From assembly GCF_004564135.1 (NCBI RefSeq), contig NZ_CP038255.1, forward strand, positions 280,501-344,500: a stretch of DNA of 64,000 bases, read 5' to 3'. Shown here one piece after another: positions 18,774-26,306 of the stretch. The position numbers and the translations under genes were made by a program. Each line of letters opens with the position of its first letter. Position 1 is the stretch's first letter. Source of the stretch: Terasakiella sp. SH-1 (lineage in GTDB: Bacteria > Pseudomonadota > Alphaproteobacteria > Rhodospirillales > Terasakiellaceae). The notes below the pieces were generated by a model that had not been told where the DNA came from, made no database searches, and saw only the letters and a list, made by a program, of their open reading frames with translations.

Positions 18774-19343
18774 ATGTCTGCTTTATCCAAAACCAACAAG
18801 AAACGCGCACTGGCGGGCCTTTCCCTGTTGTGTGCCAGCGTGGCACTCAATGCCTGTGTGACGCAACCGCCGTCTTTTGGGGGCGGGATTGATTTTCGTC
18901 AGGCTCGCTTTAATGAAATTTCAGCGATGCGCGAATATCGCGACTGTCGCGACCATGCTTTGGAACTGGACCGTGAAGCTCAGACCAAGCATGATCCCGC
19001 AAAATACCTTGCCAGTGCCCGCATGATTGAAAAATGTGAGTCCAAGTTGGGTCCCGATGTGGCTGATGTCGCCACAGATGAACGGATGCGCGCTTATGCC
19101 CTGACCATTCAAAACCATTTGAAAGGCGGCAATATCGAAGGGGCGCGTGAGAACCTCGATAAATTCAGCACCAGTTTCCAAGGTCAGGATCTTTATTTTG
19201 CCGATGGGTCTTCGTTTATTCAAACCATGGAAGTGCTGTTGGGTAAACGTGGGGCAGGCTCTATTGGGCGCTATTCCGATGCCAATGTGAATGCGGAACT
19301 AAAATCTGAATTACGCCGCGTGCGCTATTGGGAACGCAATTAA
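18774..19343 (+). CDS. Lipoprotein of unknown function
   Basis: A 189-residue protein with an N-terminal lipobox LNAC (Cys near residue 26) after a hydrophobic stretch, so it should be lipidated and held in the inner or outer membrane. The mature part is helical and charged, with cysteines at CRDH and EKCESK that may pair. I start it at the ATG at 18774, preceded by GGAG; the frame extends upstream to 18684 but would spoil the signal. It starts a second segment of the envelope operon after the REP-like gap. Not recognised. Confidence 0.75.
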   Translation: MSALSKTNKKRALAGLSLLCASVALNACVTQPPSFGGGIDFRQARFNEISAMREYRDCRDHALELDREAQTKHDPAKYLASARMIEKCESKLGPDVADVATDERMRAYALTIQNHLKGGNIEGARENLDKFSTSFQGQDLYFADGSSFIQTMEVLLGKRGAGSIGRYSDANVNAELKSELRRVRYWERN

Positions 19344-19361
19344 GTAAAGGAGGCCCTGATC

Positions 19362-20270
19362 ATGTCTGAATTTCCCCTTATCATTCATCGTGTAGAACCT
19401 AAAAAACTGGCCTTGGCCCTGGGGGCTGTCTTCTTGGGTGGTGTGGTTCTCATGGGGACAGCCTCGGTTGCGTTAAGTGCACCGAACTGGACACCACAAA
19501 GTTCGGAACGTCTGGTGAAATTACCACCGAGTTATCTTAAAAAATCCATTGATCATGATTTTGCCAATTCTGCCCTTGGCAGTGCGATTGCTGAAAAAGA
19601 AGAAAATATTTCCTTAAAAGGCGGGACATTGGGCGATTTACAAAAAGCCATTGAAACTGCCGACGGTGACGTACGTGGTGAGTTGCGCCATCAATTTTTG
19701 GCGGAAAAACGTAATTACCTTTCCATGATGTCAGAACGCAATGACCTGCGCCGCAAGCATTTGCGAACCAAAAAACGGTTGTTTGACGATATGATGGATC
19801 GCCTGTCTCAGGAAGAAGGGGCAATGACACCGGAAAAAGAAGAATTGATTGAACTGCAAAAGGCGGCAGCAGAACGTTTTGAAAGTTCGCTGGCACAGGT
19901 TGATCAACGCTTGTTTGAAGCCCCGGAACTGGAAGAAAGTAAATATTCCAAGGCGTACGCCCAAAATAGAACAGCCATTGAACAATTGGTTGCACGTATT
20001 GAAAACCATCGCATGAATCAAAGCCCTGTCTCTGAAAACGGTGTGGAATTGACCCGCGAAGAACATGTTCGCCGCATGATGGCTGATGTGCAAACCGAAC
20101 TGGCCGTTCTGGATCAGGAAGAAACCATTCTTGGCTATATGGCGAAGCTGGTGGCACTGGATGCGATGGCACTGGCTGAAGAAGGACTGGATGAAGAGTT
20201 GCTCGACAGCGATGTAGCTGTGACCTCCATGACACCTGCCAAGAATGTATCGTTTTTCTTAAGTAACTGA
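19362..20270 (+). CDS. Single-pass membrane protein with long coiled-coil periplasmic domain
   Basis: A 302-residue protein with one membrane segment at about 18-40 and a long, highly charged helical region from about 65 to 275 (for example LRRKHLRTKKRLFDDMMDRLSQEEG), which I expect to form coiled coil in the periplasm. AAAGGAGG lies before the ATG. No family recognised. Position between the lipoprotein and the ExbB-like protein suggests a structural or bridging part of the same machine. Confidence 0.65.
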   Translation: MSEFPLIIHRVEPKKLALALGAVFLGGVVLMGTASVALSAPNWTPQSSERLVKLPPSYLKKSIDHDFANSALGSAIAEKEENISLKGGTLGDLQKAIETADGDVRGELRHQFLAEKRNYLSMMSERNDLRRKHLRTKKRLFDDMMDRLSQEEGAMTPEKEELIELQKAAAERFESSLAQVDQRLFEAPELEESKYSKAYAQNRTAIEQLVARIENHRMNQSPVSENGVELTREEHVRRMMADVQTELAVLDQEETILGYMAKLVALDAMALAEEGLDEELLDSDVAVTSMTPAKNVSFFLSN

Positions 20271-20294
20271 TTTTAATAGGGAAGGAGTAATCCC

Positions 20295-20681
20295 ATGAAA
20301 CCCAAGCTTATGATTTTTGCCGGTGCGGCCCTGATGGCTTTGGCAACAACCACAGCCCATGCTGATACGTTGGAAAATCTGGAACGTGAACGCTCTGTCA
20401 CCATTCGCACTTTCTTTGATGCCAGTCTGACAACAGATCAACGCCAGGCCAAACTGGATAGCCAGCGTCGCCGCTTGGTGGATCTGGAACGTATGGTGAT
20501 GCGTGATAAATCTCTGCGTGGCAAGAATACGAAAACAGTGCGGATTGCCTTTAAAAACTATGATGTGACATTTCTTGGCCATGCTTCGGCTGAAAAGGGC
20601 CACACCATGGTGGATCATTGGTTGATGCAATTTGGCGTCTCCACCGATGATTTGATGTCCACCCGTGTGGGGAGACGTTAA
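20295..20681 (+). CDS. Small exported protein of unknown function
   Basis: A 128-residue protein with a signal peptide (1-23, cleavage at AHA-DTL). The mature part is basic and helical, with TTDQRQAKLDSQRRRLVDLERMVMRD. GGAAGGAG lies before the ATG. It is followed after one base by the ExbB-like gene. Not recognised. Confidence 0.6.
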   Translation: MKPKLMIFAGAALMALATTTAHADTLENLERERSVTIRTFFDASLTTDQRQAKLDSQRRRLVDLERMVMRDKSLRGKNTKTVRIAFKNYDVTFLGHASAEKGHTMVDHWLMQFGVSTDDLMSTRVGRR

Positions 20682-20682
20682 G

Positions 20683-21180
20683 ATGTCTTCTTTCCTGCAT
20701 ATGGCTGATAGCGGGTCGCGTGCGCTAAGTTATCTGCTTGGGGCGATCTCTATCGGATTGGCAGGCGCTGTGTTTGCCACCTCTATGGCGCCAACGGCGA
20801 TTGCCCAATGGACATTGGAAGTCTTTGGTGTTTCGTTTGTTACCCTGTTTTCCATGCTTGTGTTTCTGACCCTTTTTGCCTGGGTGCGTATGGGCCAGTT
20901 TGTGGAACGCAAAGATTTCTGGCTGGAGGTCGGGCTTCATGGGGCCAATGGTGTCTCCACACTGGCGCTGACCTTTACCTTGCTGGGGATCAGTTTAGGG
21001 ATCGGCACATTGGCGGAACAGGAACTAACCCCTGAAACGGTTCAGCCGATTATTCGTGACCTGACCAAACATTTCTCATTGGCCTTTTTAACCACGGTTG
21101 TGGGGTTGCCCAGTGCGGCTGTCTTACGTGCGTTATTGAGTGTCAGTCACCAACGGTTAAATGAGGAGACACCATCATGA
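20683..21180 (+). CDS. ExbB/TolQ/MotA-like membrane protein
   Basis: A 165-residue integral membrane protein with three or four membrane segments (about 15-35, 44-66, 92-112 and 128-150). The last two segments resemble the paired proton-channel helices of ExbB/TolQ/MotA, with the loop ELTPETVQPIIRDLTKHFSLAFLTTVVGLPSA between them. It lacks the long cytoplasmic domain of MotA. The ATG at 20683 has GGGGAG upstream; the frame opens earlier at 20665. Two TonB/TolA-shaped genes follow directly, which supports a proton-motive-force energiser. Family assignment is inference from topology. Confidence 0.5.
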   Translation: MSSFLHMADSGSRALSYLLGAISIGLAGAVFATSMAPTAIAQWTLEVFGVSFVTLFSMLVFLTLFAWVRMGQFVERKDFWLEVGLHGANGVSTLALTFTLLGISLGIGTLAEQELTPETVQPIIRDLTKHFSLAFLTTVVGLPSAAVLRALLSVSHQRLNEETPS

Positions 21181-21647
21181 AATACCTTATCTTTAATGCG
21201 GCTGTTTTTCTCGCCCTTGGCTATTTGATCGCCGGGGGAAAGCCCGCTGATATGCAACAGCATGTGGAACGCAGTGTGCAGAAAGTCAAAGCCCAGGCAG
21301 AACGGATTGTTGAAAAGCCAGCACCGCCTAAAGTGACAAAGCCAATTGCGCAAAAAATTGTGGAAAGCGTGAAAAAACCACAACCTGTGAAAAAAGAGGT
21401 TCAGAAACCAGCAAGCCCGCCCCCACTGCCCAAAGCTGTGGATGTGGCAAAGGTTGAACCGAAAAAGGCACCGTCTCGTGCGCAGGCAACAGTTCAAAAA
21501 ACAAAAGTTGCCCCTGTGATTGAACAGGCTGAAAAAACAGCGACAAAACCGGTTACAGCCCTAAGTGATGCAAAAGAACGCAGCAAAGCCTTGCGTCAGA
21601 TGGTAGCGGATATGGAACAGATGTTCGCTGAAAAAATGACCCGCTAA
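21177..21647 (+). CDS. TolA/TonB-like protein with Lys-Pro-rich spacer
   Basis: A 156-residue protein: one N-terminal membrane segment (about 3-20), then a region rich in Lys, Pro, Ala and Val (EKPAPPKVTKPIAQKI, KKPQPVKKEV) and a short helical C terminus (RSKALRQMVADMEQMFAEKM). This is the shape of TonB or TolA without a large C-terminal domain. It overlaps the ExbB-like gene by four bases. It might form part of a stator complex or reach across the periplasm; no TonB-family C-terminal domain is visible. Confidence 0.5.
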   Translation: MKYLIFNAAVFLALGYLIAGGKPADMQQHVERSVQKVKAQAERIVEKPAPPKVTKPIAQKIVESVKKPQPVKKEVQKPASPPPLPKAVDVAKVEPKKAPSRAQATVQKTKVAPVIEQAEKTATKPVTALSDAKERSKALRQMVADMEQMFAEKMTR

Positions 21648-21659
21648 GGATGATTGATC

Positions 21660-22577
21660 ATGACCCGCCAAACAGCCCATAGACTATCCATTTTAACCAC
21701 GTTGATTTTTATTGGCTGGGTGGTCTGGTTGTGGGTGATGGGAATGGAGTCTGATCAAAAACATGTTGAGGAGGTCCAGAAACCTCAGGTCGTCGAACGC
21801 ACCAAGCCCCAGGAGGTTCAACAGGCTCAGGTCTTTATCTTGCCTGCGCCGCCCAAGGCAGAAGCGAAAAAACAGGATGTTGTTCCCGTTCAGGCTCCCC
21901 AAGAAAAAATAAAGCCTGCCCCGGTTAAAAAAGCAGAACCCGTTGAAAAAAAGCTTATACAAACTGTTCAAAAAGAACGCCCCCTTCAGAAACAAAAAAC
22001 TCAAAAAGTTATTTCAGAACAGCAGGTTCAGCAGGTGAGCCCGGTGCAGGTTGCCAGTGGACGGGCGCTGTTGCGGGTGTTGGAACATGGCAAGGGGCCG
22101 CAAATTGAAATTGCATGGCCGCAGAAGGCAAAGGCCCGTGAAACCCTTTATGAGAATTTTCAGTCTTGTTTTGGAATGGAAAATGCGCTGATGGACCGGG
22201 CGGGTAATTTGTTTCGTATGGCAGAAGCCCGTGGTGTGCGCTGGGAAATTAATATGGATCGCTATAGCGGCTTTTTGCGCCAAGCTGCGGGGCGGCTTCC
22301 CCGTGGGGAGCAGCGGATTTATCAATCAGTGATCCGTCACCATAAAAGCCTGAAGGCCCCCATTGTTGTGCGTATTTTTCCACGCCGTGTGGATGCATCT
22401 TTGTTGGGGGGACTCAGGGCGGTGGTCGGGGATACATACATGCAGGCCAAATCCATACAGGCGCGTTATGATATCCAAAACCGCCAAATTGTCGTGCGTG
22501 ATCTTATTTATGATGGTCGTCCGATTGCAGGGGTGATTGCCCTGACCCCTTATCAAAGATGTGCATGGAGGGTGTGA
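21660..22577 (+). CDS. TonB/TolA-shaped protein with C-terminal globular domain
   Basis: A 305-residue protein: N-terminal membrane segment at about 9-29, a spacer rich in Lys, Pro, Gln and Val from about 35 to 135, then a 165-residue C-terminal domain beginning ALLRVLEHGKGPQIEIAWPQ. The C-terminal domain is not a standard TonB domain that I recognise, so it may contact a dedicated partner. The ATG at 21660 with AAGGA nine bases upstream is preferred over TTG 21654. The stop overlaps the next ATG by one base. Confidence 0.55.
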   Translation: MTRQTAHRLSILTTLIFIGWVVWLWVMGMESDQKHVEEVQKPQVVERTKPQEVQQAQVFILPAPPKAEAKKQDVVPVQAPQEKIKPAPVKKAEPVEKKLIQTVQKERPLQKQKTQKVISEQQVQQVSPVQVASGRALLRVLEHGKGPQIEIAWPQKAKARETLYENFQSCFGMENALMDRAGNLFRMAEARGVRWEINMDRYSGFLRQAAGRLPRGEQRIYQSVIRHHKSLKAPIVVRIFPRRVDASLLGGLRAVVGDTYMQAKSIQARYDIQNRQIVVRDLIYDGRPIAGVIALTPYQRCAWRV

Positions 22578-23227
22578 TGAAAAAAGTAGTCCTTGTCTTG
22601 ATCGGCTGTGGTTTGTTTCTTACAGCTTGTGTCACCCCACAATATCGCGAAGCTTCTTCTGTTGGGGCAGAACAGCAATTAAATGCGCTGGACATCAATT
22701 ATCAGGTCACGGGTTTGTTTCATCGTGATCCCCCCGATTGTGTGACGGTGATGAAGGCGCAGGCTCCACAGGCTCCGCAGATGGGGGAGGTGCTGTCCGT
22801 TGCCTTGGCACGTCATTTGGGTGAAAAAGTTGATCGGGTGATTTTCCCGCGCAAACGAAAATCTATTGAACGCACACAGGGCTATGACCTGCAAGACCAA
22901 GGGGATCGCCGGCGTTATTCCCTTTATACAGGTTGTCGTTTTTATGCCGTGGCCCAGCTTTATGATCTCGGGGATGATTATGTTGGCTTTGCGGCTAAAA
23001 AACATGTGGGGGTACGTCTTGATTTACGCCGTATAGAAGATGACCAGCCCTTATGGCAGGCAGCCCATACGGTCTGGCGTGCAGAAGGCAACATGCCCCT
23101 TTCTCCTTTTAGTGTTATTGGTGGGGTAGCCAGTGCAACGGTTTTTAATAACGATTCTCAGGTTCTTCCCTCATTGGTTGATGATGCCATGCGCAGAATG
23201 GTCAAAACCCTGCCTTATAGCCTGTAA
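22577..23227 (+). CDS. Lipoprotein (GNA1162/DUF799-like)
   Basis: A 216-residue protein with a lipobox LTAC (Cys near residue 18). The mature region has the pattern of GNA1162-type lipoproteins: a bipartite core with YDLGDDYVGFAAKKHVGVRLDLRRIEDDQPLWQA and a C-terminal LPSLVDDAMRRMVKTLP. GGAGG precedes the ATG at 22577, which overlaps the previous stop. It closes the envelope cluster. The family match is by eye. Confidence 0.6.
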   Translation: MKKVVLVLIGCGLFLTACVTPQYREASSVGAEQQLNALDINYQVTGLFHRDPPDCVTVMKAQAPQAPQMGEVLSVALARHLGEKVDRVIFPRKRKSIERTQGYDLQDQGDRRRYSLYTGCRFYAVAQLYDLGDDYVGFAAKKHVGVRLDLRRIEDDQPLWQAAHTVWRAEGNMPLSPFSVIGGVASATVFNNDSQVLPSLVDDAMRRMVKTLPYSL

Positions 23228-23341
23228 AACGGGATAAATAAGGTGTTTTTCGGGATTTAAAGTCGCAAAGCTTGACCACCCCTCCCGCCAAAGGGCATCA
23301 TAATGAAAAGATTGGTAAAAACTCAATCTGGGGAGGTGTAT

Positions 23342-24298
23342 ATGAGCGCGATCACCAACCCGTCTTTGATGTGGATACAGGCGGGATCATGCAGCGGGGA
23401 TTCCATGTCGTTGCTGTGTGCAGAAGATCCGGACTTTGCAGGGTTTTTAGAACGTAACAAGGTGGACTTGTTATGGCATCCCTCTTTATCTGTTGAACCA
23501 ACAGATATGTTGCAAAAACATATTGATGACATTTGTAACGACCAGCGTGAATTGACGATCCTGTGTGTTGAAGGCAGCTTGATGCTTGGCCCCAATGGCA
23601 CCGGGATGTTTGACAGTTGGCGCAATCAGCCGAAAAAAGATATCATCCATGCCTTGGCACAAAAGGCTGTGCATGTGGTCGCCATTGGGACCTGTGCCTC
23701 TTTTGGCGGGGTGCATGCTGCCAACCCGAACCCGACAGATTGTACGGGGATGCAGTTTCATAAAGGGGCCATTGGCGGGCTTTTACCCATGGACTGGAAG
23801 GCACGTGGCGGCTATCCCGTGATTAATATATCAGGTTGTCCGGCTCACCCTCATACGATGATACAGGTGTTGCAATCTTTGGTGCGTGGGGTGGCGCTGG
23901 ACTTAAATGATGTGCAACAGCCGGAAGTCTTTTTCAACACGATGGTCCATCAGGGCTGCACGCGTAATGAATATCATGAATATGATATTGAAGAGACCGA
24001 ATTTGGCAATGAAGGATGCTTGTTCTTTAATCTGGGTTGTCAAGGGCCTGTGACCCACGCAACCTGTAATACGGAACTCTGGAATAAAACCAGTAGTAAA
24101 ACCCGCGCAGGGGTGCCTTGTATTGGCTGTGTAGAGCCGACTTTCCCTCGTGACAAGGCATTGTTTAAAACAGATAAGATCGGCAACGTTCCGGTGGAAC
24201 TGCCCCTTGGTGTCACCCGTCCACGCTATATGGCCTATAAGGGGTTAGCCAAGGCCGCAGCTCCCAAGCGTGTCTCTTCTCGCAAGATGAAGCCATAA
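23342..24298 (+). CDS. [NiFe] hydrogenase small subunit, cytoplasmic group 2 type
   Basis: A 318-residue iron-sulfur subunit without a twin-arginine signal peptide, so it should stay in the cytoplasm, as in group 2 (cyanobacterial-type uptake or sensory HupU/HoxB) enzymes. Cluster ligands are seen in QAGSCSGDSMSLLC, GTCASFGG, SGCPAHPH, and in the C-terminal cysteines HQGCTRN, GCLFFNLGCQGP and PCIGCVEP. I use the ATG at 23342 with GGGGAGG directly upstream. It is followed by the large subunit, a maturation protease and a hybrid kinase, which points to H2 sensing rather than respiration. Confidence 0.9.
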   Translation: MSAITNPSLMWIQAGSCSGDSMSLLCAEDPDFAGFLERNKVDLLWHPSLSVEPTDMLQKHIDDICNDQRELTILCVEGSLMLGPNGTGMFDSWRNQPKKDIIHALAQKAVHVVAIGTCASFGGVHAANPNPTDCTGMQFHKGAIGGLLPMDWKARGGYPVINISGCPAHPHTMIQVLQSLVRGVALDLNDVQQPEVFFNTMVHQGCTRNEYHEYDIEETEFGNEGCLFFNLGCQGPVTHATCNTELWNKTSSKTRAGVPCIGCVEPTFPRDKALFKTDKIGNVPVELPLGVTRPRYMAYKGLAKAAAPKRVSSRKMKP

Positions 24299-24309
24299 GG
24301 GGGAAAGAG

Positions 24310-25815
24310 ATGTCGAGACGAATTTCAATTGATCTTAATCGGGTGGAAGGCGACCTTGAACTGGATGTTGAGGTTAAAGACGGCCATGTGGTGGATGCCT
24401 GGTGTAAAGGGGTGCTTTATCGTGGCTTTGAACAAATCCTGATTGGGCGCGATGCCATGGACAGTTTGGCAATTACCCCACGCATCTGCGGGATTTGTGG
24501 CACTGCCCATCTTTATACCGCTGTATTGGCCCTGGAAAATGCATTTGATTTCGCTGTTCCTGAAAATGCCAAACGTGTGCGCAATATCTGTTTGTTGGCA
24601 GAAGAAATCCTGTCAGATTGTCGCCAGACCTTTTTGATGTTTACCCCAGACCTGTGTCATGAGCGCTATAAACACATTGCAGGCTTTGAACAGGTTGTTG
24701 CCGAATTTCAGGAACTCAGTGGGCAGGCATATCGTGATGCGATTAAGCAGAGCAAGAATATCGTTAAAATCGTTGCGATTTTTGGTGGGCAATGGCCGCA
24801 TTCCTCTTACATGGTGCCCGGTGGGGTAACAACCCCGATGAATGGTCGCAATCTTCATGATGCGCTTAATATTCTGGATGGATATGTTGACTGGTTTGAA
24901 CGCCGGGTTATTGGCGGGGGGCTGGAAAACTGGATGGCGATCAACAAGGTTGAGGATTATCTGAGCTGGTGTGACGATACCCCCCAGGCGGTTGCCTCTC
25001 TCTTTAGTCGTTTTTCGCGCAGCCTGTCGATCCAGAATTATGCACAAGGTTCGCAAAACCATCTGAGTTATGGGTATTTACCCACAGGGCAAGATCGTTT
25101 GTTGCGCCCCGGCGGGTTTATTCGCACAGGCCAAGTCGATCAACCGGAAAGGTTTGATCAGGCAAAAATCACCGAAGACCTGTCCCACGCCTGGTTTAAT
25201 GATGAAGGCGGGGTATGCCAGCACCCCTTTAACGGTATCACCCAGCCCAATTATACCCAAGGGGGCAAAGCTTATAGCTGGGCCAAGGCTCCGCGTTATG
25301 AGGGGGAGGTGGTCCAGACCGGGGCATTGTCGTCCTTGCTCAATAGTGGGGATGAGCTGATGCGCGATTTTGCAAAGGCAGAAGGCAGCAATGCATGGCT
25401 GCGTCAATTTGCCCGTATTCGCCGTCAGGCGTCCAGCCTGTTGATTTTGCGCCAATTACTACATGAGTTGCTGGATCATGCCAAACAGCCTTTTATTGAA
25501 AAACAGGACTTGTGGCTGGATGGAGACGGATTTGGCACGATTGAGGCTGCACGAGGGGCGCTGGGCCATTGGGTGAAAATCCGTGATGGGAAAATTGCCC
25601 ATTATCAGGTGGTGACGCCGACAGCCTGGAATGCTTCGCCACGTGATGAAACAGGGCGTCGGGGCCATTGGGAAGAAAGTTTGATCGGTGTGCCTATCGC
25701 TGATGAAAAGGACCCTTTGGAAATTGGTCACGTTATTCGCTCACATGATCCCTGTTTGGTCTGTACCGTCCATGTGATGGGCCATGAGACACGTTTAGTG
25801 ATTGGAAAATCATGA
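24310..25815 (+). CDS. [NiFe] hydrogenase large subunit
   Basis: A 501-residue catalytic subunit. The two nickel-binding motifs are RICGICGTAH (Cys60, Cys63, His67) and DPCLVCTVH (Cys482, Cys485, His488). Thirteen residues follow the final His, the kind of C-terminal extension that a maturation protease removes. That protease is encoded directly downstream with a four-base overlap. Group 2 type by neighbour and by absence of a signal peptide. Substrate is H2; the direction of catalysis or a purely sensory role cannot be told from sequence. Confidence 0.93.
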   Translation: MSRRISIDLNRVEGDLELDVEVKDGHVVDAWCKGVLYRGFEQILIGRDAMDSLAITPRICGICGTAHLYTAVLALENAFDFAVPENAKRVRNICLLAEEILSDCRQTFLMFTPDLCHERYKHIAGFEQVVAEFQELSGQAYRDAIKQSKNIVKIVAIFGGQWPHSSYMVPGGVTTPMNGRNLHDALNILDGYVDWFERRVIGGGLENWMAINKVEDYLSWCDDTPQAVASLFSRFSRSLSIQNYAQGSQNHLSYGYLPTGQDRLLRPGGFIRTGQVDQPERFDQAKITEDLSHAWFNDEGGVCQHPFNGITQPNYTQGGKAYSWAKAPRYEGEVVQTGALSSLLNSGDELMRDFAKAEGSNAWLRQFARIRRQASSLLILRQLLHELLDHAKQPFIEKQDLWLDGDGFGTIEAARGALGHWVKIRDGKIAHYQVVTPTAWNASPRDETGRRGHWEESLIGVPIADEKDPLEIGHVIRSHDPCLVCTVHVMGHETRLVIGKS

Positions 25816-26306
25816 TGGGGGAAGGTGTCAAAACGCATATTGTTTGTTTTGGGAATCCCCTTCATGGGGATGACGGATTTGGCACGGCTGTCTATGAACA
25901 ATTGTGCAGCAAAGATTTAGGGGCGCATGTCAGTGTGATGGATGGGGGAACCTCCAGCTTGTCAGCCTTGGCATTATTTGAAGAATGCGCTCATGCCATT
26001 ATTGTTGATGCCATTAATGATGAAGGCGAAGCAGGGAAACTGTCCTGGCATGAGGCCAGTAGTTTTCAAAAAGCCCGTTCTTGTGGGCAGATGTCTTCTC
26101 ATGGCCTTGGGGTTGGGGCGATCTTACAGGGGCTTGAGATCATAGGCGAAGATCAGCAGGTCGTTGATCACATTGATGTTTTGACCTGTTCTGTTGCCCC
26201 GTTGCAAAGTTTTAAAATGTCGCTGAGCCCTGTTGTACAGGAACAAGTCATGATCGCGACACAGATGGTTCTCGATAAGCTAAATGCAGGAAGGGGGCTA
26301 TCATGA
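25812..26306 (+). CDS. Hydrogenase maturation protease (M52, HupD/HoxW type)
   Basis: A 164-residue protease that cleaves the C-terminal extension of the hydrogenase large subunit after nickel insertion. Family motifs: CFGNPLHGDDGFG near residues 12-24, IIVDAINDEGEAG (second metal Asp), and MSSHGLGVGAILQGLEI carrying the His. It overlaps both the large subunit gene and the following kinase by four bases, so the four genes form one operon. Confidence 0.92.
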   Translation: MMGEGVKTHIVCFGNPLHGDDGFGTAVYEQLCSKDLGAHVSVMDGGTSSLSALALFEECAHAIIVDAINDEGEAGKLSWHEASSFQKARSCGQMSSHGLGVGAILQGLEIIGEDQQVVDHIDVLTCSVAPLQSFKMSLSPVVQEQVMIATQMVLDKLNAGRGLS

